Shown: positions 6,367-14,397, numbered from the stretch's first letter. The stretch: DNA of 14,432 bases from Azoarcus sp. (GCA_031259795.1 JAIRLA010000090.1:1-14432); one strand, 5' to 3'. The notes: generated by a model from the letters alone, not told the origin. Made by a program: numbers and translations.

Positions 6367-7833
6367 ATGAATACGCCAGCCAATACCAATACGCCAGCAC
6401 CAGCCGACGCCATGCCAACCGATTCGATGCCCATCGACCCCGCGCATGCCGGCTCCGCGCGGACCGCCTCCAGCCAGGCTGATCCCAGACAGACCGATAC
6501 CGTACAGGGCGAATCCGCGCCGGTGGCGGACGGGCCTTCCGCCAATGCCTCGCCCGAATCCGCCCCCGAAACCGGGATCGAACCCGCCGCGCCCGCCAGC
6601 ACCGCCGAAACGCCCGCTGGCGTTGGCCCGACACCCGCCGCAAGCCCCCCCAGAGCGGCGCCCCCGCCCCCGCCCTCATACCGGCAGTCGGCGCCGGGCG
6701 ATTCTCCGTGCGGCGCGCGCGCCAACTGGGCGCTGTTGCTGGCGCTGGCCGCCCTGGGCTTTTCCGGCTATGCCCTCTGGCAAGCCGGAGAATGGCGCGC
6801 GCGCGCAACGGACTTGCGCGTGGAGATCGCGGAGCGCCTGAACGACAGCGACATCCTGGCCACCGAAGCGCGCACGCTCGCGCGCCAGGGACAAGAAAAC
6901 GCCACCGCCCTGCGCGGCAGACTCGACGAAATCGAAGACAGGATCGAAAAAACCGAGGGGCGATCCGCGGCGCTGAATGAGCTTTACCAGGAATTTTCGC
7001 GTTCGCGGGAAGATCGCGCCCTTGCCGAAGCCGAACAGGCAATGACAATCGCCGCCCAGCAACTGCAATTGACGGGCAACATCGAGATGGCGCTGATCGC
7101 GCTCAAGAGTGCGCAAGCCCGGCTGGAGCAGGCCGATCACGGGCAATTCGCCGTCCTGCGGCGCGCGCTGGCGGCGGATATCGACAAGCTCTCCCGGCAG
7201 GATGTGCTCGACATTCCGGCCACGGCCGCGCGTTTCGGACAATTGCTCGCGCGCGTAGACAAAATGCCGCTGGCTTTCGCCGGCGAAGTGCCGCCCGCGC
7301 ACGGAGCGCCCGCCGAGACCCCGGCGGAAGAAAACAGCGTATCCGGCTTCCTGTGGAGCTTGGCGCGCGAACTCTGGCGCGACATACGCTCGCTGGTGCG
7401 GATCGAACGCCTCGACGCGGATGCCGAGCCGGTGTTGCTCGCGCCGGAACAAAGCGCCTTCCTGCGCGAAAACCTGAAGACTCGTCTCCTGACCGCCCGC
7501 CTCGCCCTGCTCGCGCGCGACAAGCAGACCTATGCCGCCGATCTCGCCCAGGCGCGGGGCTGGATCGAGCGCTTTTTCGACGCGCGCGATGAAGAAGTCA
7601 AGGCGGCGGTCAGCGACCTGCATGCGCTCGAAGCGGTGCAGGTCGGCATCGAGCGCTACGAACTGATCGACAGCATCGCCGCCCTGCGCCATCTCCAGGC
7701 CCAGGCGCGCAACGGCGGCGCGAACGGCGTCCTCCTCCCGCCGCGTTACGAAAAACGGCGCGACGGCGGCGGCGGCGATGACAGCAACGGCACGGTCGTC
7801 CAGCAGCCCGGCAACGGCGCGGCGCAACCCTGA
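6367..7833 (+). CDS. hemX: HemX family membrane protein
   Basis: A 488-residue protein encoded 9 bases after hemD. HemX is conserved next to hemCD in proteobacteria; it is often labelled uroporphyrinogen-III C-methyltransferase, but no SAM-binding methyltransferase motif is visible, so that activity should not be assumed. Seen: a low-complexity Ala/Pro/Thr/Ser-rich N-terminal segment to about residue 112, a single transmembrane helix at about 120-139 (WALLLALAALGFSGYALWQ), a charged helical, probably coiled-coil stretch from about 140 to 230, then an alpha-helical periplasmic-type domain (HGQFAVLRRALAADIDKL and following). The topology implies a cytoplasmic N-terminus and a periplasmic bulk. 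The start is the only ATG between the hemD stop and the coding body; an ATG at 6361 runs into a stop at once. Its role in heme synthesis remains unclear. Confidence 0.88.
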   Translation: MNTPANTNTPAPADAMPTDSMPIDPAHAGSARTASSQADPRQTDTVQGESAPVADGPSANASPESAPETGIEPAAPASTAETPAGVGPTPAASPPRAAPPPPPSYRQSAPGDSPCGARANWALLLALAALGFSGYALWQAGEWRARATDLRVEIAERLNDSDILATEARTLARQGQENATALRGRLDEIEDRIEKTEGRSAALNELYQEFSRSREDRALAEAEQAMTIAAQQLQLTGNIEMALIALKSAQARLEQADHGQFAVLRRALAADIDKLSRQDVLDIPATAARFGQLLARVDKMPLAFAGEVPPAHGAPAETPAEENSVSGFLWSLARELWRDIRSLVRIERLDADAEPVLLAPEQSAFLRENLKTRLLTARLALLARDKQTYAADLAQARGWIERFFDARDEEVKAAVSDLHALEAVQVGIERYELIDSIAALRHLQAQARNGGANGVLLPPRYEKRRDGGGGDDSNGTVVQQPGNGAAQP

Positions 7834-7844
7834 GGTCTGAAGCA

Positions 7845-9026
7845 ATGCGCGTCCTGATCTGGTTCATCGCCATCTTTGGTCTCGCCGTGGGGCTGGTCAT
7901 GCTGTTCGGCCACGACTGGGGCTATGTGCAATTCATGCTTCCGGAACGGTATCGCGTGCAAATGCCGCTCAATCTGTTCGCGGCGCTGCTCGTCATTGCC
8001 TTCGCCGTCGGCTATCTGTTGACACGCCTGATCCGGCGCACGCTGGCGCTGCCCGAAACGGTCGGGCAATGGCGCGAGCGCCGGCGGCGGCAACGGGCGG
8101 ATCGCGCCCTGCGCGAAGCCGTGCTCACCCTGCACGAAGGGCGTTACGCGCAAGCGCTGAAATTCGCGGGGAAAGCATTCGCGGCCAGCGATCATCCGGG
8201 GGCGGCGGCCCTGCTGGCGGCGCGGGCGGCGCACGCCCTGCGCGACGAAACCCGCTACCGGAACTGGATCGAGCATCTCAAGAATGAAGACGGAGAAAAA
8301 GTCCAGGTCGCGCGGCTGATGACCGAAGCCGAGTTGGCCATTACCGCGCGCGACTTCGAAGATGCCGCCGAAAAACTGGAAACCCTGCGGGAAGATGGTC
8401 ATCGCCACATCGCCGCCCTGCGTCTATCGCTGCGGGTCGCCTCCGCGCTGCGGCGCTGGGAAGACGTATTGCGCCTGACCCGCCAACTGCGCAAGCACAA
8501 AGCGCTCACCGAAGCCCAGGCCCTGCCGCTGCTGCGCCGCGCCCATGTCGAATGCCTGCGCGAATGCGCCGGGAACAGCGAAGCGCTGCTGCAAGTCTGG
8601 GACGACATTCCCAACGCGGAACGCGCCGATCCCCAATTGCTGATGGAAGCCGTACCCCTGCTGGCGCGCGCCGGCAAGGGCGACGTCGCGCGGCGCACTC
8701 TCGAACGCCTGCTCGACGACGAATGGGACAGCGGCCTTGCCCGCCTCTATGGTTATTGCGGCGGAAGCGATGGAGACAGCGCCCTTGCCAAAGGCGAAAG
8801 CTGGCTGGCCCGGCATCCGCGCGACGCCGGACTGCTGTTCGCGCTTGGCCGCCTGTGCCTTGCCGCGCAACTATGGGGCAAAGCCGAAAGCTACTTTGGA
8901 GCTTCGCTCGGGCTGCACGCGGACATCGAAACACATCTGGCGCTCGCGCGCCTGTTCGACCGTCTGGAGCGCGGCGCGGATGCGCAACGCCATTACCGCG
9001 CCGCCGCGGAACTGGTCGCGGGTTGA
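7845..9026 (+). CDS. hemY: HemY family inner-membrane protein with TPR-like repeats
   Basis: A 393-residue protein, last gene of the hem operon, 11 bases after hemX. This proteobacterial HemY is unrelated to the Bacillus protoporphyrinogen oxidase of the same name. Seen: two hydrophobic helices at about 3-22 and 44-63 separated by the family-typical GHDWGYVQFMLPERYRVQMPLNLF, which marks the HemY_N domain; then an Arg-rich stretch; then a long Ala/Leu-rich helical region consistent with tetratricopeptide repeats (for example ALREAVLTLHEGRYAQALKFA and a C-terminal LFALGRLCLAAQLWGKAESYFGASL). It may scaffold heme enzymes at the membrane; this is a proposal from the family, not shown here. Start ATG 7845 has GAGG about ten bases upstream. 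Confidence 0.92.
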   Translation: MRVLIWFIAIFGLAVGLVMLFGHDWGYVQFMLPERYRVQMPLNLFAALLVIAFAVGYLLTRLIRRTLALPETVGQWRERRRRQRADRALREAVLTLHEGRYAQALKFAGKAFAASDHPGAAALLAARAAHALRDETRYRNWIEHLKNEDGEKVQVARLMTEAELAITARDFEDAAEKLETLREDGHRHIAALRLSLRVASALRRWEDVLRLTRQLRKHKALTEAQALPLLRRAHVECLRECAGNSEALLQVWDDIPNAERADPQLLMEAVPLLARAGKGDVARRTLERLLDDEWDSGLARLYGYCGGSDGDSALAKGESWLARHPRDAGLLFALGRLCLAAQLWGKAESYFGASLGLHADIETHLALARLFDRLERGADAQRHYRAAAELVAG

Positions 9027-9347
9027 TACCGGGATCAGATTTGGATCAGCGGCGCTGCGCTCCGCAAGGAACGAACTGGATTGCCACGTCGCTTCGCTCC
9101 TCGCATTGACGAGGGGGGGGGGAGACTTTCGCAATGACGAGGTAGGGGAAGGACTTTCGCAATGACGCGGCAATCCATGCGGCGGTTCAAGTCAGGCTAT
9201 CGCGCGGGCCATATGCGCCGCGCCAGACGCGCCACGGGCGGCAAGGCAAGCAGGCTGGCTCGGGCCATGGGAATCCTTTCTGGAATTGTGGCGTCGTGGT
9301 CTGGCGGTGCTGCCCGGCGTCGCCGTTTCCGGCTGTCTCCGGTTCTG
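9027..9347. other. Convergent intergenic region between hemY and lpxH
   Basis: About 320 bases where the two operons meet. It holds a cluster of dispersed-repeat fragments (9077-9188, listed separately) and, next to lpxH, short open frames of doubtful reality. No clear intrinsic terminator is visible for either operon. Confidence 0.6.
9077..9188. repeat. Cluster of dispersed repeat fragments (TGGATTGCC...GCAATGACG type)
   Basis: One unit at 9077-9113 reads TGGATTGCC, then a CG-rich core, then CTCGCATTGACGAG. It is followed by two direct copies of GACTTTCGCAATGACG (9124-9139 and 9152-9167, 28 bases apart) and an inverted partner GGCAATCCATGCGGCGGTTC (9169-9188), which recurs exactly at 14194-14213. 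The general pattern (CGTCATTGCGAGGAGC...GGCAATCCA) is a known type of intergenic interspersed repeat in many bacterial genomes; family naming is uncertain. Confidence 0.75.
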
Positions 9348-9351
9348 TCAT
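9187..9351 (-). CDS. Doubtful small open frame coupled to lpxH
   Basis: A 54-codon frame begins with an ATG that overlaps the lpxH stop (ATGA, 9351-9348) and ends inside the repeat cluster. I recognise no family in it. A second frame inside it, ATG 9268 to the stop at 9197, begins MARASLLALPPVARLARRIW and has a better ribosome site (AAAGGA, five bases upstream). Either could be a small gene or the remnant of a gene cut short where the repeats arrived. The composition is also compatible with chance. Confidence 0.2.
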   Translation of the reverse strand: MTEPETAGNGDAGQHRQTTTPQFQKGFPWPEPACLPCRPWRVWRGAYGPRDSLT

Positions 9352-10124
9352 CCCGCCCCCGTTTTGAATTCCACGCCATCGCAGGCCAGCCAGAGCGGGC
9401 GCTCGTCCCAGTCGGCGAGTACGATGCGTTCGCAGCAATGGCCGTCGACGTGGTGCGTGTGGCGCGCCGGGCGGTGGGTGTGGCCGTGGATGAGCGTGGG
9501 GTAGCCGTGGGCGCGCAGCAGGGCGGCGACCGCGTCGGCATTGACGTCCATGATTTCCGCTGCTTTGCCGCTCTTGGCGATTTCGCTTTGGGCGCGCGCA
9601 TTCTTGATGTGGTCGTGGCGCGCGGCGAGCGGTTGGGCGAGGAATTCGGCTTGCCAGTCTGGATCGCGCACTTGGCGGCGAAAGCTCTGGTAGGCATGGT
9701 CGTCGATGCAGAGCGCATCGCCGTGGGACAGCAGCAATGCACATGCGCCAAGGCGGATCGGCGCCGGGTCGGGGAGAAGGCGCGCTCCGGCGGCGCGCGC
9801 GAAGCCTTCCCCGGCAAGCAGGTCGCGGTTGCCGGTCATGAAGAAAAGGGAAACCCCTCCGGCGGCGACGGCCCGCAAGGCCGCGCAGACGCGCTGGTTG
9901 AAGGGGGTGTCGATGTCATCGTCGCCAGCCCAGTATTCGAACAGGTCGCCGAGGATGAAAAGGCTGCCGGCCTGGCGCGCCGGGCCGGAGAGAAAGTCGA
10001 AAAAGGCTGCGGCGGTGCGCGGGCGTCCGGCGGTCAGGTGCAGGTCGGAGATGAACAACGCCGGCAGCCGTTCCGGAGGAAGGACTGCCGGCGCGGCGCC
10101 GCCAGCGGGGACGAATTCAGACAA
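9348..10124 (-). CDS. lpxH: UDP-2,3-diacylglucosamine diphosphatase
   Basis: LpxH cleaves UDP-2,3-diacylglucosamine to lipid X and UMP, the fourth step of lipid A synthesis, at the cytoplasmic face of the inner membrane. The 258 residues fit. All metallophosphoesterase metal-binding motifs are present: SDLHL (26-30), [11 protein letters not shown] (59-69), GNRD (98-101), SHGDALC (133-139) and GHTHRP (214-219). The start is unusual: the only plausible one is TTG at 10124, overlapping the last codons of ppiB by 8 bases, so translation is probably coupled to ppiB; no earlier ATG or GTG exists in frame before a stop. The N-terminus has about 20 residues before the SDLHL strand, somewhat more than in Escherichia coli LpxH. 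It is the last recognised gene of the ppiA-ppiB-lpxH operon. Confidence 0.95.
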   Translation of the reverse strand: MSEFVPAGGAAPAVLPPERLPALFISDLHLTAGRPRTAAAFFDFLSGPARQAGSLFILGDLFEYWAGDDDIDTPFNQRVCAALRAVAAGGVSLFFMTGNRDLLAGEGFARAAGARLLPDPAPIRLGACALLLSHGDALCIDDHAYQSFRRQVRDPDWQAEFLAQPLAARHDHIKNARAQSEIAKSGKAAEIMDVNADAVAALLRAHGYPTLIHGHTHRPARHTHHVDGHCCERIVLADWDERPLWLACDGVEFKTGAG

Positions 10125-10611
10125 CTTCAGCGCGCTCGATGATGATGTCTTCCTTGGGAACGTCCTGGTGGAAGCCCTTGTTGCCGGTGTCGACGCGGCG
10201 GATTTTATCGATCACCTCCAGCCCGTCGGTGACGTGGCCGAACACGCAGTAACCCCAGCCTTGCGGTTCGGGAGCGCGAAAGTCGAGAAAGGCGTTGTCG
10301 GTCACGTTGATGAAAAACTGCGCGGTGGCCGAGTGCGGGTCGTTGGCGCGGGCCATGGCGATGGAGCCGCGCGTGTTCAGGAGGCCATTGCCGGCTTCGT
10401 TCTTGATCGGCTCCCGGGTGGGTTTCTGCTTCATCCCCGGCTCGAAACCGCCGCCCTGGATCATGAAGTTGTCGATCACCCGATGGAACACGGTGTTGTC
10501 GTAATGACCGGCGGCGACGTAGGCAAGGAAATTCTCGACCGTGAGCGGGGCCTTGTCCGCATCGAGTTCGAGGGTGATGGTTCCGAGGCTGGTGTGCAGT
10601 TTGACTGGCAT
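10117..10611 (-). CDS. ppiB: Cytoplasmic peptidyl-prolyl cis-trans isomerase B (cyclophilin)
   Basis: A 164-residue cyclophilin without a signal peptide, accelerating proline isomerisation in the cytoplasm. Seen: [17 protein letters not shown] opening, [15 protein letters not shown] (the catalytic Arg region), [19 protein letters not shown], and [20 protein letters not shown], all hallmarks of the bacterial cyclophilin family. It lies 18 bases after ppiA and overlaps lpxH by 8 bases. Its DNA shares a nearly identical 47-base stretch with ppiA (see findings). The ATG start at 10611 begins the conserved first strand, so the start is secure. Confidence 0.95.
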   Translation of the reverse strand: MPVKLHTSLGTITLELDADKAPLTVENFLAYVAAGHYDNTVFHRVIDNFMIQGGGFEPGMKQKPTREPIKNEAGNGLLNTRGSIAMARANDPHSATAQFFINVTDNAFLDFRAPEPQGWGYCVFGHVTDGLEVIDKIRRVDTGNKGFHQDVPKEDIIIERAEVV

Positions 10612-10629
10612 ATATTGCTCCGCGCGCGG

Positions 10630-11250
10630 TTACTTGGCTTTGGTGGTTTTGGCCGCGGCGGGGGCGGGAGCGGCGTCCGCGGGGGCTGTGTCGATGATCC
10701 GGGCGGATTCGATCACCACCGCCTCGATGGGCACATCGCCAAACGGTCCCACGGGCCGGGTCCTGCGTTTGGCGATTTTGTCGACTACGTCCATGCCCTT
10801 GATGACCTTGCCGAACACGGCATAGCCCCAGCCTTGCGGTTCGGGAGCGCGGAAGTCGAGAAAGGCGTTGTCCTTGAGGTTGATGAAGAACTGCGAAGTC
10901 GCGGAATGCGGCGCGTTGGTACGGGCCATTGCCACTGTGCCGCGCACGTTCTTGAGGCCGTTCCCGGCTTCGTTCTCGACCGGCGCGCGGGTGGTTTTTT
11001 GTTGCAGCGCCTTGTCGTAACCACCGCCCTGGATCATGAAATCGTCGATGACGCGATGAAAGACCGTATTGTCGTAGTGACCATCCTTTACGTACTGGAT
11101 GAAGTTGGCGGTCGATTTGGGCGCCTGCCCGGCATCGAGTTCGAGCACAATATCGCCCGCATTGGTCTTGATTTCCACTTGCGGATTGGCGGCATGGGCG
11201 GCGAGGGCGCAAAGGCCGAAGGTCAGGGAAGCAATGAGATGGCGGATCAT
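10630..11250 (-). CDS. ppiA: Periplasmic peptidyl-prolyl cis-trans isomerase A (cyclophilin)
   Basis: A 206-residue cyclophilin with a clear Sec signal peptide: MIRHLIASL, hydrophobic core FGLCALAA, predicted cleavage after AHA at residue 20. The mature part carries FHRVIDDFMIQGGGY, GTVAMARTN, SATSQFFINL and [20 protein letters not shown]. It is therefore a periplasmic folding helper. The C-terminus adds an Ala/Pro/Lys-rich tail after residue 190 (ADAAPAPAAAKTTKAK). Start chosen at ATG 11250, which has GGAG six bases upstream and starts the signal peptide; the frame stays open further upstream but that part contains the promoter region. First gene of the ppiA-ppiB-lpxH operon. Confidence 0.95.
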   Translation of the reverse strand: MIRHLIASLTFGLCALAAHAANPQVEIKTNAGDIVLELDAGQAPKSTANFIQYVKDGHYDNTVFHRVIDDFMIQGGGYDKALQQKTTRAPVENEAGNGLKNVRGTVAMARTNAPHSATSQFFINLKDNAFLDFRAPEPQGWGYAVFGKVIKGMDVVDKIAKRRTRPVGPFGDVPIEAVVIESARIIDTAPADAAPAPAAAKTTKAK

Positions 11251-11400
11251 GCGTACTCCAGGAAATGGGATGAAAAGAATGACAGAAAGGACGGGGAAAC
11301 CGCTTTGCGTCCGGGAAGAATACGCAGGAACCGGCCAAAAGCGCGTGTTACACTGCCAAGTCTTCCGGAGCAATCCCGTTTTCTATCGGTTGGCGCGCAA

Positions 11401-11428
11401 ATTCTATCAACAAGTCCATTTCGTTCAA
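11401..11428 (-). promoter_or_regulatory. Candidate promoter of the ppiA-ppiB-lpxH operon
   Basis: On the minus strand TTGAAC (11428-11423, 4 of 6) and TAGAAT (11406-11401, 5 of 6) are separated by 16 bases. Transcription would begin near 11394, about 145 bases before ppiA. The cysS promoter must lie in the same divergent gap, but I cannot choose one with confidence. Confidence 0.4.
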
Positions 11429-11494
11429 AATAAATAGTGCCCCCCGGTTTTTTGCCGGACGTGATGAACCAGAAAAACCAGATTAGCAGTCGGC

Positions 11495-12910
11495 ATGCTT
11501 ACAATCTATAACACCCTGAGCCGCAACAAGGAAGTTTTCCATCCCATCGAACCCGGCCACGTCAGGATGTACGTGTGCGGCATGACCGTATACGACTATT
11601 GCCATCTCGGGCACGCGCGGGTGATGGTGGTGTTCGACATGGTGGCGCGCTGGCTGCGGGCCTGTGGTTTTACGGTGCGTTATGTACGCAATATCACCGA
11701 TGTCGACGACAAGATCATCCGCCGCGCACGGGAAAACGGCGAATCGATCCATGCGCTCACGGAGCGTTTCATCGCCGCGATGCACGAGGACGCCGACGCT
11801 CTCGGGGTCTTGCGCCCGGATTCCGAGCCGAAAGCAACGGAATATATCGCTCACATGCAGGCGCTCATTGCGCAACTCATGGAAAAGGGGCTTGCCTATG
11901 TCGCCGCCAACGGCGATGTATGTTATTCGGTGCGGAGTTTTCCCGATTATGGCCTGCTGTCGGGCAAATCAATAGACGAACTGCGGGCCGGCGAGCGGGT
12001 GGGCGTCGTCGACGACAAGGATGATCCGCTCGATTTCGTGCTCTGGAAACAGGCCAAGGCCGACGAACCCGGCGAGGCGAAGTGGGATTCTCCCTGGGGG
12101 CGCGGGCGGCCGGGCTGGCACATCGAATGCTCGGCGATGAGTTCCGCGCTGCTCGGCGCGCACTTCGACATCCACGGCGGCGGCCAGGACCTCCAGTTTC
12201 CACATCACGAAAACGAGATCGCCCAGTCCGAAGGGGCGCACGCCCGCCGCTTCGTGAATTACTGGATGCATAACGGCTTCGTGCGCGTCGACAACGAAAA
12301 GATGGCGAAATCCTTGGGCAATTTCACGACGATCCGCGACGTGCTCGCCAGATACGATGCCGAAGTGGTGCGCTTCTTCATCCTGCGCGCGCACTACCGC
12401 AGTCCGCTCAATTATTCCGACGCGCACCTCGACGACGCCCGCCAGGCGCTCGCCCGTCTGTACAACGCCGTGAAGACCGTGCCGGTCGCCGAAACGCCGC
12501 CGGTCGATTGGACGACGCCCTGGGGGGAACGTTTTCACGCGGCGATGGACGAAGACTTCAACACTGTCGAGGCGCTGGCGGCGCTCTTCGATCTGGCCAA
12601 CGAAGCCAACCGCGCCAGTTCCGCCGCGCTCGCCGGACAGGTTCGCGCCTTGGCCGGGGCGCTGGGCCTGCTCGGACGCGAGACGAATGATTTTTTGCAG
12701 GCTGTTGTCGGAAGCGGGGACGCAGAGCTGGAAGCCTCTGCGATCGAAGCGCGCATCGCCGCCCGTCTGGCGGCCAGGAAAGCGCGCGATTTCGCCGAGG
12801 CGGACAGATTGCGCGAGGAGCTGCGATCCGCCGGCATCGAACTGGAAGACGGTCCGCAGGGAACGAGCTGGCGGCGCGCCCGGAGCGCCCCGGCATTGAG
12901 TGACAGGTGA
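11495..12910 (+). CDS. cysS: Cysteinyl-tRNA synthetase
   Basis: CysS attaches cysteine to tRNA-Cys in the cytoplasm. The 471-residue length is normal for a class I CysRS. Seen: HIGH motif as HLGH at 37-40, zinc ligands Cys 28, Cys 212, His 237 and Glu 241 (in [17 protein letters not shown] and [11 protein letters not shown]), the nucleotide-binding signature as KMAKS at 269-273 (Ala instead of the commoner Ser), and the C-terminal helical anticodon-binding region with [29 protein letters not shown]. Start ATG 11495 directly precedes the conserved [14 protein letters not shown] opening. It is divergent from ppiA. The last residues (RSAPALSDR) are outside the conserved core. Confidence 0.97.
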   Translation: MLTIYNTLSRNKEVFHPIEPGHVRMYVCGMTVYDYCHLGHARVMVVFDMVARWLRACGFTVRYVRNITDVDDKIIRRARENGESIHALTERFIAAMHEDADALGVLRPDSEPKATEYIAHMQALIAQLMEKGLAYVAANGDVCYSVRSFPDYGLLSGKSIDELRAGERVGVVDDKDDPLDFVLWKQAKADEPGEAKWDSPWGRGRPGWHIECSAMSSALLGAHFDIHGGGQDLQFPHHENEIAQSEGAHARRFVNYWMHNGFVRVDNEKMAKSLGNFTTIRDVLARYDAEVVRFFILRAHYRSPLNYSDAHLDDARQALARLYNAVKTVPVAETPPVDWTTPWGERFHAAMDEDFNTVEALAALFDLANEANRASSAALAGQVRALAGALGLLGRETNDFLQAVVGSGDAELEASAIEARIAARLAARKARDFAEADRLREELRSAGIELEDGPQGTSWRRARSAPALSDR

Positions 12911-12928
12911 CAGTGTTGTCGGGCCGAG

Positions 12929-12950
12929 CCTGGGGGCAAGTATTCCCAGG
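12929..12950 (+). terminator. Weak hairpin after cysS
   Basis: CCTGGG (12929-12934) pairs with CCCAGG (12945-12950) across a 10-base loop, 19 bases after the cysS stop. There is no T run, so it is at best a weak or Rho-assisted end signal. Confidence 0.25.
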
Positions 12951-13026
12951 TAGGGCATGTTGTGGCCGAGGGGGGAACGTGATGGTTCGGATTCGGCCAT
13001 TTAATACTTTAGGCAGGTAAAACATT

Positions 13027-14016
13027 ATGAGAGAGAAAGACATTTGCCGTATCGCGGTGTTCTATGATGGCGCTTACTTTTTCAAGGTCAGCAGCTATTA
13101 TCTTTATCAACATGAGCGGCGGGCGCGGTTGTCGTTCCGGGGGGTGCATGATTTCATCATCGCAGAAGTCGCCCAGCGCGAAGGTATTGCGCAAAGCCGC
13201 TGCCAGATCGTGGATGCGGCGTACTTCCAGGGCCGCCTGACCGCGCAACAGGCGGCGGAACAGGACCGGCTGTTCTCGGACCGGGTATTCGAGGATGCGC
13301 TGACGCGCGCCGACATCGCGCTTTTCCAGCAGCACCTGGCCTTGCGTCCCGATGGTTCGTTCGAGGAAAAGCGCATCGACGTCTGGCTGGCGCTCGAAGC
13401 CTATGAGATGACCAGTCTCAAGAATTACGATGTTTGCGTGCTCATCACCGGCGACGGCGATTTCGTGCCCCTGGTGCGCAAGCTCAACACGCTGGGCGCC
13501 AGGGTGATGCTTCTGGGATGGGAGTTCGAATACGAGCGCGAGGACGGACGCACCATGCGCACCCAAGTATCGACCGGCCTGATCGACCGCGTCAACTATC
13601 CGGTATTGATGAAGCCCCTGATCGACGATCGCGCCCGCCGCCACGATCCCCTGGTCGACAACCTCTTCCTGGCGCAGAGCAACTCGGGCGAATGGGACTG
13701 GCGCTCGCACCGCGACACCAACATCCGCTCCCTGCCGGCGGATTTCGTCGAGGGCGTCGAATGCGAGGGCACCATCGTCAATCTCATTTTCAGCAAGGGC
13801 TACGGTTTCATCAAGCCGATGACGGGCAGCGACAATTACTTTTTCCATGCGAGCGACCTGGTCGACATCAATATCGACGACCTGCGCTACGACGACAAGG
13901 TGACGTTCGTGACCTCGCGCGGTGAAAAGGGCATCGTCGCCAAGAGCGTGCGCCTGAATTCGGAAGAAGAAGGCTACGAGCAAATGGAAGACGACGGCGT
14001 GGCCGATCGCGCCTGA
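13027..14016 (+). CDS. NYN (PIN-like) domain protein with C-terminal cold-shock domain
   Basis: A 329-residue two-domain protein. Residues about 7-195 resemble the NYN/LabA (DUF88) branch of PIN-like nucleases: IAVFYDGAYFF with Asp 14, EEKRIDVWLALEAYEM with Asp 118, and LITGDGDFVPLVRKL with Asp 143 and Asp 145, the usual acidic metal-binding set. Residues about 245-310 form a cold-shock domain: EGTIVNLIFSKGYGFIKP with RNP1-like KGYGFI (258-262 area) and RNP2-like YFFHAS (271-276), followed by DDLRYDDKVTFV and KGIVAKSVRL. The combination suggests an RNA-binding ribonuclease acting in the cytoplasm; the substrate is unknown. ATG 13027 has AGG nine bases upstream. It stands alone between cysS (116-base gap) and a terminator-like hairpin. 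No gene symbol is firmly attached to this architecture. Confidence 0.88.
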   Translation: MREKDICRIAVFYDGAYFFKVSSYYLYQHERRARLSFRGVHDFIIAEVAQREGIAQSRCQIVDAAYFQGRLTAQQAAEQDRLFSDRVFEDALTRADIALFQQHLALRPDGSFEEKRIDVWLALEAYEMTSLKNYDVCVLITGDGDFVPLVRKLNTLGARVMLLGWEFEYEREDGRTMRTQVSTGLIDRVNYPVLMKPLIDDRARRHDPLVDNLFLAQSNSGEWDWRSHRDTNIRSLPADFVEGVECEGTIVNLIFSKGYGFIKPMTGSDNYFFHASDLVDINIDDLRYDDKVTFVTSRGEKGIVAKSVRLNSEEEGYEQMEDDGVADRA

Positions 14017-14031
14017 GAAAGCGGCATGGCG

Positions 14032-14058
14032 CGCCCCGCTTCCTCGTGGAGCGGGGCG
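14032..14058 (+). terminator. Probable terminator hairpin of the NYN-cold-shock gene
   Basis: CGCCCCGCT (14032-14040) and AGCGGGGCG (14050-14058) pair perfectly over nine bases around a 9-base loop, 16 bases after the stop codon. The following GCGGTCTTT has only a short T run, so the strength is uncertain. Confidence 0.5.
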
Positions 14059-14103
14059 GCGGTCTTTGGAGCCTATTCCAATAGGCCCGCCCTGAACTGC
14101 CTG

Positions 14104-14207
14104 CCGCATGGATTGCCGCATCGCTGCGCTCCTCCCCCCGCCCCGTCATTGCGAAAGCCTCCACCCTCGTCATTGCGAGGAGCGCAGCGCCGTGGCAATC
14201 CATGCGG
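14104..14207. repeat. Long inverted repeat formed by two copies of the dispersed element
   Basis: Left arm 14104-14134 and right arm 14177-14207 are inverted copies: CCGCATGGATTGCC pairs with GGCAATCCATGCGG, and CGCTGCGCTCCTC pairs with GAGGAGCGCAGCG, interrupted by a 4-base mismatch (GCAT against CCGT). The 42 bases between the arms contain a further CGTCATTGCGAAAG fragment. The core (CGTCATTGCGAGGAGCGCAG) is the classical form of this interspersed repeat. Confidence 0.85.
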
Positions 14208-14250
14208 CGGTTCCACTTTCCGAAGCGCTCCGGCAACTTGCGAGGCTGTC

Positions 14251-14287
14251 TGGATTGCCGCGGGCCTGCGGCCCTCGCAATGACGAG
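14251..14287 (+). repeat. Dispersed repeat unit
   Basis: TGGATTGCC, then a small hairpin GGGCC-TGC-GGCCC (14262-14274), then CTCGCAATGACGAG. Same layout as the unit at 9077-9113, with a different variable core. Confidence 0.75.
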
Positions 14288-14362
14288 TTCTTCCTGGACG
14301 CCCCTCCTCCGCTCGGCGGGCGAGAGGGTGGCCGAAGGCCGGGAAAGGGCTTCCAACCGTTC

Positions 14363-14397
14363 GGCGCGCAGCGGCGCTGCGCGCCTCGCAATGACGA
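14363..14397 (+). repeat. Hairpin joined to a dispersed repeat end
   Basis: GGCGCGCAGC (14363-14372) and GCTGCGCGCC (14376-14385) form a perfect 10-bp stem with a 3-base loop, followed directly by TCGCAATGACGA, the terminal part of the same repeat family. The TGGATTGCC half is missing, so this is a partial or rearranged copy. Confidence 0.65.

Noticed and set aside
9124..9167. Direct 16-base repeats with a 28-base period, considered as a CRISPR array
   Set aside because: Only two copies, too short, belonging to the dispersed repeat family and unlike the repeat predicted from the tracrRNA.
9706..11433. 575-codon open frame on the plus strand across lpxH, ppiB and ppiA
   Set aside because: It lies antisense to three genes with complete family motifs; its internal repetition only mirrors the two cyclophilin genes.
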